Assembly: GCF_022012335.1 (NCBI RefSeq)
Contig: NZ_JAKLTO010000004.1
Location: 124,001-188,000, forward strand
Source of the DNA: Flavobacterium sp. SM15
GTDB lineage: Bacteria > Bacteroidota > Bacteroidia > Flavobacteriales > Flavobacteriaceae
Direction: 5' to 3'
Length of the DNA stretch: 64,000 nucleotides
Positions 1 to 6,008 of this stretch are shown one piece after another (the first letter of the stretch is position 1; each line of letters starts with the position of its first letter). Both the position numbers and the translations under genes were made by a program. The notes under the pieces are model-generated. The model was given only the letters and a program-made list of their open reading frames with translations. It searched no databases and was not told the origin of the DNA.

Positions 1-1
1 A

Positions 2-109
2 CGTATTGCACAAGCTAACCAATCATTGCCAGCACCAATTGTAAGTGTGGTTGATATTGCCGATGTATCAAATAGGGTAGCGGTGATTGAAAGCGGTGCT
101 AATTTCTAA
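2..109 (+). CDS. C-terminal end of a probable phage structural protein (partial)
   Basis: Only the last 35 codons lie in the window, read from base 2 to a TAA at 107-109, followed at once by a strong terminator. The residues are rich in small and hydrophobic amino acids, and the end (PAPIVSVVDIADVSNRVAVI, then ESGANF) resembles the tails of Bacteroidota phage tail-tape-measure or related virion proteins. That likeness is from memory and rests on few residues. The frame, stop and terminator are directly visible. The function is a weak inference supported by the neighbouring integrase and sigma factor. Confidence 0.45.
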   Translation, partial: RIAQANQSLPAPIVSVVDIADVSNRVAVIESGANF

Positions 110-117
110 ACATAAAG

Positions 118-149
118 AATCCTAATCAATCAAATGGTTAGGATTTTTT
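118..149 (+). terminator. Rho-independent terminator after the left-edge gene
   Basis: The 8-bp arms AATCCTAA and TTAGGATT enclose a 12-nt loop and are followed by a run of T. The hairpin starts 9 bp after the stop codon of the partial gene and separates it from the sigma-factor unit. Confidence 0.85.
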
Positions 150-215
150 GTTTTGTATTAATCTGTAAATGAACGTATTGAATAATATTTCAAAAATATT
201 TTCATTCAAATATGT

Positions 216-255
216 CTTTTTGGTTTTGTCTAAATATTTATTAGAAAACAATAAC
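216..255 (+). promoter_or_regulatory. Promoter-like motif copy 1, upstream of the sigma-factor gene
   Basis: CTTTTTG at 216-222, a 12-bp spacer, TATTTAT at 235-241, then an A-rich tract ending in AACAATAAC. The same arrangement with the same 12-bp spacer recurs at 1116-1157. In both copies the T of TATTTAT lies 43 bp before the start codon (278 and 1178). It does not fit the host TTG-N19-TAnnTTTG pattern. It may be a promoter read by the element's own sigma factor; this is inference from two copies. Confidence 0.5.
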
Positions 256-277
256 AACTAAACATAATCAACCATGA

Positions 278-1057
278 ATGAACAACACGTATTACAATGA
301 ACTAAGAAAGCTTAAAACGTTAGATAATGAGAAAGTAAAAGACATATACACCAGATACCAAAACGGTGATGCAAATGCTATCAACGAAATCATTACTGGA
401 AATTTAAGGTTTGTGGTTACGATTGCGAAAAGCTACCATAAATCAATAACAAACAAATCCATTATTGAATTGGATGACCTTATCAGTGAAGGGAATATTG
501 GACTTATTCAAGCTGCAACCAAATTCAATTTAGATTTCGGAGTACGATTCAGCACCTATGCTGTTTTTTGGATAAGAAAGCAAATCCAGTATACAATCAA
601 CCAACATGAAGACCTTATCCGATTGCCAGCAAATAAGCTGCAAGCCAATAGGAAAATCAAAAGAATGATTAATCAGCTTTACCAAGATAATCAGTATCAA
701 CCAACAAGAACGGAACTTGAAGATTTGGAACTATTCAACACCAGCGAAATTGATACTTACTTCCAACAACAACAAAAGCTAATAAGTATTGATGACCAGT
801 ACAACGTTGAAGATGTGGTTGAAAATACGGATGAATTTGATTACCAGTTTGAATTGAAACGAAAAATAAAATTTGCTTTAAAGTACCTAACACCCAAAGA
901 ACGTTTGGCTATCAGAATGAAGTTTGGTATTGACCAACAACCATCAACACCCACTGAAATTTATGAAGCATTACAAGTAAGCAAACAAAGGGTAGGACAA
1001 ATCAATCAATCCGCTTTGCTCAAATTAAGAGCCATTCTAGGTACACCAGTGATTTAA
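278..1057 (+). CDS. Element-encoded sigma-70 family RNA polymerase sigma factor
   Basis: The 259-residue protein matches the sigma-70 family. Region 2 spans about residues 30-105, with the core-binding and -10-melting stretch (LDDLISEGNIGLIQAATKF, then FSTYAVFWIRKQI). Region 3 follows at about 110-150 and a region-4 helix-turn-helix at about 195-255 (EIYEALQVSKQRVGQINQSA). There is no region 1.1. It is shorter than a housekeeping RpoD (about 290 residues in Bacteroidota) and diverged in region 4, which suggests redirection of host polymerase to element promoters. ATG 278 is used; an ATG at 274 leads to a stop after 8 codons. A unique promoter-like motif precedes it. Confidence 0.9.
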   Translation: MNNTYYNELRKLKTLDNEKVKDIYTRYQNGDANAINEIITGNLRFVVTIAKSYHKSITNKSIIELDDLISEGNIGLIQAATKFNLDFGVRFSTYAVFWIRKQIQYTINQHEDLIRLPANKLQANRKIKRMINQLYQDNQYQPTRTELEDLELFNTSEIDTYFQQQQKLISIDDQYNVEDVVENTDEFDYQFELKRKIKFALKYLTPKERLAIRMKFGIDQQPSTPTEIYEALQVSKQRVGQINQSALLKLRAILGTPVI

Positions 1058-1115
1058 TCCAGAACCAAAATAAACCCCAAAATCGGGGCGATAAAAAAAA
1101 ATGAAAATAATCTGA

Positions 1116-1157
1116 CTTTTTGAATCCGAACAGATATTTATAAGAAATAACAATAAC
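1116..1157 (+). promoter_or_regulatory. Promoter-like motif copy 2, upstream of the small-gene chain
   Basis: CTTTTTG at 1116-1122, 12 bp, TATTTAT at 1135-1141, then AAGAAATAACAATAAC. It matches the motif at 216-255 in both boxes, the spacing and the distance to the next start codon (43 bp). The 12-bp spacers themselves differ, so the boxes, not a simple duplication, are what is conserved. A weak hairpin (CCCC/GGGG arms, about 1076-1089) lies just upstream and may end the sigma transcript. Confidence 0.5.
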
Positions 1158-1177
1158 GAACCCTAAAAAATAAAGCC

Positions 1178-1252
1178 ATGGGAATAACACTAACTGAAGA
1201 AGATTTCAATGAAATGATTGATAACGAAAACCAAAAATACCAGAACCAATAA
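1178..1252 (+). CDS. Small acidic protein of 24 residues (unrecognised)
   Basis: ATG 1178 opens a 24-codon frame (MGITLTEEDFNEMIDNENQK and four more residues) ending TAA at 1250-1252. It sits 43 bp after the second promoter-like motif, and its stop overlaps the next start in a TAATG arrangement, which supports real translation and coupling. No family is recognised. It could instead act as a leader peptide for the downstream genes. Confidence 0.5.
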   Translation: MGITLTEEDFNEMIDNENQKYQNQ

Positions 1253-1398
1253 TGAAACTAACTGACAAATTACCAGCTAACCCAGAACTAAGAGCAATCA
1301 TAATTCAACTAAGAAAGTTGAAACGTAACCAAAAATTACTGGCTGAATTATTCAAGCTGGAAACCTATTCCGAAACAACTAATACCAATGACAACTAA
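1252..1398 (+). CDS. Small basic protein of 48 residues (unrecognised)
   Basis: ATG 1252 shares a base with the preceding stop, and the frame runs 48 codons to TAA 1396-1398, overlapping the next start (1388) by 11 bp. The middle is helical and basic (LRAIIIQLRKLKRNQKLLAE), like a small nucleic-acid-binding or anti-repressor helix, but no family is recognised. The overlaps on both sides are the main evidence that it is a gene. Confidence 0.55.
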   Translation: MKLTDKLPANPELRAIIIQLRKLKRNQKLLAELFKLETYSETTNTNDN

Positions 1399-1846
1399 CC
1401 AACAGAATTTTATACAAGCTTCCGAAATCGAACGCCAGAAAATGGAACAGCTATTTAAACAACACGGTGTAAGCAGCTACTACTTTACCAATACGGATAG
1501 TTATGACCAAGAAGATGGATATTACACTGGTTCAACAACAAACCTACCAATTGTGTTTGAAGTTAAGAACCGTGATATTCCATCAGATAAGTACAATACA
1601 ATCTTCATCAGCAAATCCAAGGTTGAACATCTGTTATCCATATCAAAAGAAACTGGTGATGTTCCAATGGTATTTTGGTTCTTTAACGATGGCAAATATT
1701 ACTACCAACAGTTGTACCACAACCAGTATTATTCATCAGTTCCTACGATTGTACCGACAACAACGGTAGGAGCGGGGGGCGTAAAAGAATATGAAGATAT
1801 GATTCACTTCAACATAACACCAAAGCAATTGAAAACGATTAACTAA
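1388..1846 (+). CDS. Putative PD-(D/E)XK-like nuclease of the element
   Basis: A 152-residue protein with a D-rich stretch at 37-43 (DSYDQED), then a beta strand ending FEVK (E58, K60), then FWFFNDGKYY at about 96-106. The order acidic residue, E-x-K, later hydrophobic strand resembles the small PD-(D/E)XK nuclease core common in Bacteroidota phages. This is a motif-level reading; the catalytic Asp is not certain. The start overlaps the previous gene by 11 bp and the stop touches the next ATG at 1847, so it belongs to a translationally coupled chain. Confidence 0.5.
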   Translation: MTTNQQNFIQASEIERQKMEQLFKQHGVSSYYFTNTDSYDQEDGYYTGSTTNLPIVFEVKNRDIPSDKYNTIFISKSKVEHLLSISKETGDVPMVFWFFNDGKYYYQQLYHNQYYSSVPTIVPTTTVGAGGVKEYEDMIHFNITPKQLKTIN

Positions 1847-2077
1847 ATGAACAGATACCAATTACTAAAGAAAAACCACGAAACAATGTACCAGTTTATC
1901 AAAGCTGGTATTTTGTCGTTTATAGTACTAAGAGATATTGAAATATATGAAGAGTACCAACAGCTAAAAAAGATGAAAAACAATGAAGCTAAATTTCTTT
2001 ATCTAGGTGATAAACATGAACTTTCTGCTGTTAGGATTGAACAGATAGTTTACAATATGCAAAAGAAGGTAAACTAA
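1847..2077 (+). CDS. Small helical protein with a possible HTH C-terminus
   Basis: A 76-residue protein whose ATG directly follows the stop of the upstream nuclease candidate. It is predicted largely helical. The last 25 residues (HELSAVRIEQIVYNMQKKV) resemble the recognition half of a sigma-region-4-like or MarR-like helix-turn-helix. No named family is recognised. As the last gene of the chain it could be a transcriptional regulator of the element; that is inference. Confidence 0.6.
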   Translation: MNRYQLLKKNHETMYQFIKAGILSFIVLRDIEIYEEYQQLKKMKNNEAKFLYLGDKHELSAVRIEQIVYNMQKKVN

Positions 2078-2087
2078 TAGTAATGTT

Positions 2088-2127
2088 ATACTAAACAATA
2101 CTAAACAAATAGTAGCTGAAGTAGCTG
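2088..2127. repeat. Short direct repeats downstream of the small-gene chain
   Basis: ATACTAAACA occurs twice head to tail (2088-2097 and 2098-2107). AGTAGCTG then occurs twice (2111-2118 and 2120-2127). An inverted copy of the first core (TGTTTAGTAC) is at 2901-2910. They could be binding sites for an element regulator or recombinase; nothing more can be said from sequence. Confidence 0.5.
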
Positions 2128-2172
2128 GAAGTATTGTATTTACTTGTGTTAAAGGATATAGAGATAAAAAAC

Positions 2173-2202
2173 TTGTTTTATACTAACTTTTCGGTATATT
2201 TG
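2173..2202 (+). promoter_or_regulatory. Bacteroidota-type promoter for a non-coding transcript
   Basis: TTG at 2173-2175, a 19-bp spacer and TATATTTG at 2195-2202, an exact match to TTG-N19-TAnnTTTG. Transcription would start near 2207-2209 and run rightward, where no ATG frame exists before a terminator at 2420-2452. Confidence 0.65.
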
Positions 2203-2220
2203 TACCATACAACAACGGTA

Positions 2221-2250
2221 ATAAAAAAGGGTGCTATAAAACACCCCTTT
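2221..2250 (-). terminator. Terminator of the leftward small peptide gene
   Basis: The arms GGGTG and CACCC, extended by A/T pairs, enclose a loop of about 8 nt. On the minus strand the hairpin is followed by TTTTTTATT, whereas on the plus strand the T-run is poor. It therefore fits the leftward gene ending at 2262. Confidence 0.7.
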
Positions 2251-2261
2251 CATTTGCCAAG

Positions 2262-2381
2262 TTAAAATAATATTGTTAAAGCTTTTTTAATTCCTTCTTT
2301 TACAAGTTGTCCTACGAAGACTCCAAGAAGAAATTTTAAAACTTTAACTAACTTGGATTCCTTAACACTAGGTTCTTCCAT
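2262..2381 (-). CDS. Small amphipathic peptide of 39 residues (possible type I toxin)
   Basis: ATG at 2381-2379 opens a 39-codon frame ending TAA at 2262. After a charged start (MEEPSVKESK) the rest alternates hydrophobic residues and lysines (VLKFLLGVFVGQLVK, then IKKALTILF), as in a membrane-active amphipathic helix. It has its own terminator at 2250-2221 and is fully covered by a candidate antisense RNA. A weak leftward -7 box (TAACTTTG) lies near 2513-2520. No homologue is recognised. It could be a type I toxin, a small membrane regulator or a holin-like peptide. Confidence 0.5.
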   Translation of the reverse strand: MEEPSVKESKLVKVLKFLLGVFVGQLVKEGIKKALTILF

Positions 2382-2419
2382 TTTAGATAAAATTTGGTTA
2401 ATACTCAGTTAACTACTCG

Positions 2420-2452
2420 AAAATAAGGTAACGCCAATTACCTTATTTTTTT
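2420..2452 (+). terminator. Terminator of the candidate antisense RNA
   Basis: AAAATAAGGTAA and TTACCTTATTTT form a long stem around a short CGCCAA loop, followed by a T-run. It points rightward, although no rightward protein gene precedes it between 2078 and this point, so it supports a rightward non-coding transcript. Confidence 0.75.
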
Positions 2453-2902
2453 TATTCATATTTCAAATAACTACAGTTACAAAGGTTGTGATTTTTGACG
2501 TAAAAAGGAAGTCAAAGTTATTGACAATACGTCCGAGTTTTTCACAATGGAGATTTTTTCTTGATGTAAGAAATTATTTGACAAAGATACCCCTAGATTT
2601 TCACTTTGCAAAATAGGTTAAATCTGTTGTAATAGAATCCCAGCAAACCCACTACCAATAAGGGGTCACAAAATTAAAAAATCTTTAATTTGAGCTATTT
2701 TACTTACAGTTTTGGAAATACCTACGTTGAAAAATATAGTAAAAACATATTGAAAACATAGCCACACCGCACAATTGTTTCACCCTAAAAAAGTGCCGTT
2801 TGATTTCTGAAGTAATTTTCTGCTGCAAATCTAAAAATCGTTTTCCAGATACACAAAAAGATAAAATTCTATGTTATTTTGTATGTTTTTAAGGTGGTAT
2901 TG
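2453..2902. other. Intergenic stretch with no gene seen
   Basis: No frame of convincing length or composition was found on either strand. The sequence is AT-rich with scattered short frames. The only points noted are a weak leftward -7-like box near 2513-2520 and the approach to the operator-like repeat at 2903. Confidence 0.6.
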
Positions 2903-2979
2903 TTTAGTACACTTTAACGTCAATAAACACGTGAATAATTTTAACATAATTGTACTAAAAATAATGTGTACTTTATTTG
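2903..2979 (+). promoter_or_regulatory. Promoter with an inverted-repeat operator
   Basis: TTG at 2950-2952, a 19-bp spacer and TTTATTTG at 2972-2979 form a near-consensus promoter facing the genes at 3140 and 3547. A perfect 9-bp inverted repeat, TTTAGTACA (2903-2911) and TGTACTAAA (2951-2959), overlaps the TTG box. A protein bound there would block polymerase. The core is shared with the direct repeats at 2088-2107. The regulator is unknown. Confidence 0.5.
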
Positions 2980-3068
2980 CATACAATAAAACAATAACAT
3001 ATCTTTGAAGTGTTCAATTAAAGGGAACAAAAGTTATTTGAAATATTGAGATTAACCACCAGAATAAA

Positions 3069-3094
3069 ATAAGGGTTGCGCTAACAACCCTTAT
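3069..3094. promoter_or_regulatory. Strong hairpin in the leader before the gene at 3140
   Basis: A perfect 10-bp stem (ATAAGGGTTG with CAACCCTTAT) with a 6-nt loop. On the plus strand no T-run follows; on the minus strand the sequence continues TTATTTTATT, so it could terminate leftward transcription. In the rightward transcript starting near 2985 it would sit about 45 nt before the start codon, where it may affect stability or attenuation. Confidence 0.5.
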
Positions 3095-3139
3095 CTATCG
3101 TAAAGCATTAACTCAGATGAATTAATACATTATCAAAGT

Positions 3140-3478
3140 ATGACAAATTTAATTAAAAATTCTGAATTATTTGAATCCCTATCACAAAGGGAATTTGAAC
3201 CACGTGAAACGCTACTGGTACTTAAACACAATATCAACGTGTTTTGGTCATGGGGTGTAGAAAGGATAGTGAACTTTTACAATAAAGGGCTTATCCTAGT
3301 AGTTAATGGAAATCATCATTGTGGAATTGTTTTTATTATCCTAGCTTGGAATGATACTTACAGTTACTATCTCTTAAATGATGATGGAAGTATAAAGGTT
3401 GAAAGGCATGAAGTTTATTTTGATTTTCTTCAGTCTTCAATTGACAAAGATGTTGAATATATAAACGATTATAATTAA
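3140..3478 (+). CDS. Conserved hypothetical protein of mobile elements (112 residues)
   Basis: A compact mixed alpha/beta protein with no signal peptide. The stretch FEPRETLLVLKHNINVFWSW near residues 19-38 and AWNDTYSYYLLNDDG near 69-83 resemble a family of short uncharacterised proteins often seen on Bacteroidota elements; the likeness is from memory. It is the first gene after the operator-bearing promoter at 2950-2979 and lies about 70 bp before the small recombinase. The function is unknown. Confidence 0.7.
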   Translation: MTNLIKNSELFESLSQREFEPRETLLVLKHNINVFWSWGVERIVNFYNKGLILVVNGNHHCGIVFIILAWNDTYSYYLLNDDGSIKVERHEVYFDFLQSSIDKDVEYINDYN

Positions 3479-3546
3479 TAACCTAGTAATCTGGTAAATG
3501 CTTTCTTCTGGTGGTACAATCTCAATTAACTATTAAATTAAAAGAT

Positions 3547-4161
3547 ATGAAAGCACGTTATGTAAGGGTTTCATCCCAGAGCCAGAACCCAGCCAGACAA
3601 TTGGCTAAACGCTATCCAGATGAAAAGTTATTTATTGATGTTATAAGCGGTTCAATTCCGTTTAATGAACGTCCACAAGGTAAAGAACTTATTAAAGCAA
3701 TTGAAGCCAAAGAAATAACTCAAATATCAACCAGCAGTGTTGATAGGTTAGGGCGGTCATCCTTTGATTGCCAACATAGTCTTAATTGGTTAAAGGAAAT
3801 GGGTGTTAATGTATGTATTGATAATCTTGGAATAAGTAGCATATTACCCAATGGTAAGTATAATGGAATATTCAAAATGATTACCGATGTTTTAAGCAAC
3901 GTTGCTGAAATGGAACGTGAAGCAATACGTGAGAGACAATCTGAAGGTATTGCAATTGCTAAGGCTAGGGGTGTTTATTCCAAATCAAGAAACAAACCGA
4001 GTATGTCAGATGATGATATATTAGCTAAATATCCAGCTGTTGTAAAAGAATTAAAGCTTGGTAATAACAGTTTGCGTAAAGTTGCTAAACTTGCTGGTGT
4101 TAGTCTTGGAACGGTTCAGAAAGTCAAAGATATTTTATTCAAAGATGATGCTGTTAATTAA
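3547..4161 (+). CDS. Small serine recombinase (resolvase/invertase family)
   Basis: From ATG 3547 the protein has 205 residues, the size of Tn3-type resolvases and DNA invertases. It opens MKARYVRVSS, with the catalytic serine at about position 9. DRLGR carries the active-site arginines. A long E helix (AEMEREAIRERQSEG) leads to a C-terminal helix-turn-helix (LRKVAKLAGVSLGTVQKVK). An in-frame GTG at 3511 would add 12 residues without family support, so the ATG is preferred. It may resolve element dimers or invert a local segment. Two adjoining palindromes (4174-4209) follow it closely. Confidence 0.9.
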   Translation: MKARYVRVSSQSQNPARQLAKRYPDEKLFIDVISGSIPFNERPQGKELIKAIEAKEITQISTSSVDRLGRSSFDCQHSLNWLKEMGVNVCIDNLGISSILPNGKYNGIFKMITDVLSNVAEMEREAIRERQSEGIAIAKARGVYSKSRNKPSMSDDDILAKYPAVVKELKLGNNSLRKVAKLAGVSLGTVQKVKDILFKDDAVN

Positions 4162-4173
4162 GACGTTTATAGA

Positions 4174-4209
4174 CCAGATATTTATCTGGATAGTAACTAT
4201 TATTATAGT
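4174..4209. repeat. Paired short palindromes after the recombinase gene
   Basis: CCAGATA-TT-TATCTGG (4174-4189) has 7-bp arms around a 2-bp centre, the geometry of a serine-recombinase crossover half-site pair. It is followed by ACTAT-TATT-ATAGT (4196-4209). Both lie within 50 bp of the recombinase stop. The role as a res or inversion site is inference. Confidence 0.4.
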
Positions 4210-4234
4210 AGATAGATGATGTCTAAAATCAAAT

Positions 4235-4264
4235 AAAAAAGGGTAACTGATATGGTTACCCTTT
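4235..4264. terminator. Bidirectional terminator between convergent element genes
   Basis: AAAGGGTAAC (4238-4247) and GTTACCCTTT (4255-4264) form a 10-bp stem. Leftward, the hairpin is followed by TTTTTTATTT, ideal for the three-gene operon ending at 4279. Rightward it also closes the recombinase unit. Confidence 0.85.
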
Positions 4265-4278
4265 GTTGTTTGATATTC

Positions 4279-4578
4279 TTATTTTTCTTCCGTTTCAGAT
4301 TGAGTTTCTTCAGAATCATCAATCGCTTTTTTAACCTCAATATCTTCTACTGAAACAATAGTTGCATCACCATGATTGTCTTGAATATAATCTATTCCAG
4401 ACTGTTTTGCATCATCATAATTGTTTCTTAGAATTGGATTTCCTAAAGTTTGAGTTCCATTAACTACAATACATTGATAACGTTCATCTTCAGTTGCACT
4501 GACAACCATTATCAATGCAGTTTTTTCTTGGTCTGGGTTGCCGCCTCTGCTAGCATCAACCGATATAGAATATCTCAT
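4279..4578 (-). CDS. Acidic protein of 99 residues (unrecognised), last gene of the ART operon
   Basis: No family is recognised. The first 60 residues look like a small beta-rich domain (MRYSISVDASRGG, IMVVSATEDERYQCIVVNG). The tail is strongly acidic (DDSEETQSETEEK). There are about 21 acidic against 9 basic residues. Its start lies 2 bp after the stop of the upstream gene, so the two are surely co-transcribed, and a strong terminator follows. A partner or immunity role for the ART-like protein is possible but untested. Confidence 0.7.
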   Translation of the reverse strand: MRYSISVDASRGGNPDQEKTALIMVVSATEDERYQCIVVNGTQTLGNPILRNNYDDAKQSGIDYIQDNHGDATIVSVEDIEVKKAIDDSEETQSETEEK

Positions 4579-4580
4579 AT

Positions 4581-4955
4581 TTAAGAATTTAATAGATAGT
4601 TAATATCTTCAGCAATTACTTCATATTTATCAATTTCAACAGTTTCAATTTGAATATCGTTGTTTAAATATAATTCAAATTCATTATTAAGTTCAGCCAA
4701 TATACCATCACTATCACCACCCATTAATTGAATTTCTATAGTATTTATATCTTCATCTTCATCTGATTCATATAACCAGATATCAATTGCAAACGTTTTT
4801 ATTTTTTCATCTTTTGCAGCTGCTGCTTCAAGTCCTTTTGCTTTTGCAATTGCTTCACGTCTAGCAATAATTAAGTTTTCATTTTCGAATTCAAAATCTT
4901 TAATAAATGATTCATTTTGAGAATCTGTTGTATAATAAGTAACTACGTAAGTCAT
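4581..4955 (-). CDS. Very acidic protein of 124 residues (unrecognised), second gene of the ART operon
   Basis: About 30 Asp/Glu against 9 Lys/Arg give a net charge near -21. The start is beta-rich (MTYVVTYYTTDSQ), followed by an alanine-rich helix (IARREAIAKAKGLEAAAA). A cluster ESDEDED lies near residue 65. There is no signal peptide and no known family. It lies 21 bp downstream of the ART-like gene and 2 bp before the next gene. The high acidity is compatible with DNA mimicry, as in several phage anti-defence proteins, but also with an ordinary binding partner. Confidence 0.7.
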   Translation of the reverse strand: MTYVVTYYTTDSQNESFIKDFEFENENLIIARREAIAKAKGLEAAAAKDEKIKTFAIDIWLYESDEDEDINTIEIQLMGGDSDGILAELNNEFELYLNNDIQIETVEIDKYEVIAEDINYLLNS

Positions 4956-4976
4956 AATGTTTTTTAGAGTTTAATT

Positions 4977-5756
4977 TTATTTATTCAAAGATGGTAAATA
5001 TAAAACTTCTGATTCGTTACGTCCACCGAAATATGCAAGTAATTCAGATTTGTTTACGGTTTTTTCTACAACGTCAAATTTTGATTTATCCTTTTCAAAT
5101 GATTTTTCAAAGTTTAAATTGATGTACTCATAGGCAAAAAATTCAGCTACTTTCTTATCCAATGTCCAGCTTATTCTATAATTTCCAGATTCGATTTCTT
5201 TCTTTGAACAGCCTCTGTAAATTGTAACTTCATCTGGAAGATTATTAAAAAACTCTCTTTCATCTTCATCCATCATATATTCCTTTTTTGGACGTGAATC
5301 ATTGATGTAAGATAGAATAATTTCCATGTCTGTATGTGCTAAATTAGACATTGTATAGCAATGACCTACAATTTCCCAATACACTTCATCTGGCATATTA
5401 TGATAATGAGTTTTAATAATGTCGTGAAGATTATTTGGTTCTGTTGCTGCAATAATCATATCCCAATCAATAGTATCTTTGGATTTGGTTAGTAATTCAT
5501 CATACCAAGATTTAAGTTTATTTAGTGAATAACTTTCTGTTCTTTGTTCAACCAAAAAATCTTTATAAGTTTCATTTATAAAATCTGTTTGGAAGCGAAC
5601 CCCATTTTTATCCGTTTCTTTATGTCTATCTGTTTTTGCACACCAATAATTGAATTCTGCTAATTGTGATTCATAACCAAACAGTCTAGTTTGTCTAATT
5701 GAAGTAATAGCAACATCATATTCAACCATTGCTCTTTTTATTTCATATTCAGTCAT
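4977..5756 (-). CDS. ADP-ribosyltransferase-like protein of the element
   Basis: A 259-residue protein. The C-terminal third shows the three marks of R-S-E type ADP-ribosyltransferases in order: YRG (Arg181), SWT (Ser196, with downstream A204 and FFA at 206-208) and an ExE motif in RNESEVL (Glu248, Glu250). Such enzymes transfer ADP-ribose from NAD to a target protein; phages use them to modify host polymerase and other factors. The helical N-terminal 165 residues match nothing I know and may choose the target. There is no signal peptide, so it should act in the cytoplasm. It heads a leftward operon with two acidic proteins. No consensus promoter is evident upstream. Confidence 0.65.
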   Translation of the reverse strand: MTEYEIKRAMVEYDVAITSIRQTRLFGYESQLAEFNYWCAKTDRHKETDKNGVRFQTDFINETYKDFLVEQRTESYSLNKLKSWYDELLTKSKDTIDWDMIIAATEPNNLHDIIKTHYHNMPDEVYWEIVGHCYTMSNLAHTDMEIILSYINDSRPKKEYMMDEDEREFFNNLPDEVTIYRGCSKKEIESGNYRISWTLDKKVAEFFAYEYINLNFEKSFEKDKSKFDVVEKTVNKSELLAYFGGRNESEVLYLPSLNK

Positions 5757-6008
5757 AATGTTTTATGTATTAAGTGTTTATAGTTAATTTTTGTGATTGA
5801 TTCTGATGCAATATTATAGTAAAAAAATTTAATAAATGCCTTACCAAATTAAACAATATGGTTAGTCTTATTGAATTAAACTATTTAGAAACTAATCTAT
5901 TAAAAATTAGTACGTTGTCGATTTTGCTTGTCGGGGCTAAAGATTGAATTTTAACAAAACTTTGACATATTGTTTTGCCATATAAAACAATTCAGTTTAA
6001 AAGGGATT

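Larger units (their letters stand above)
2207..2452 (+). ncRNA. Candidate antisense RNA opposite a small peptide gene
   Basis: The unit is bounded by an exact consensus promoter (2173-2202) and a hairpin plus T-run at 2420-2452, giving a transcript of about 245 nt. There is no ATG on this strand in the interval, so it is non-coding. It is antisense to the whole 39-codon leftward gene at 2262-2381, as in type I toxin-antitoxin pairs. Transcription has not been shown, and the terminator of the peptide gene lies inside it. Confidence 0.45.

Noticed and set aside
1503..1769. An 88-codon frame within the nuclease candidate
   Set aside because: Fully inside 1388-1846 in another frame. The larger frame has overlap coupling on both sides and a coherent composition.
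2871..3008. A 45-codon rightward frame in the element's intergenic stretch
   Set aside because: It spans the operator and promoter at 2903-2979, and its composition is just translated AT-rich DNA.
5858..5947. A 29-codon hydrophobic rightward frame between two leftward genes
   Set aside because: No promoter, terminator or homologue supports it. It could be chance.
5970..5990. Small hairpin (TTGTTTT/AAAACAA) downstream of the integrase
   Set aside because: The arms contain mostly A/T and no T-run follows, so it is not called as a terminator or att site.
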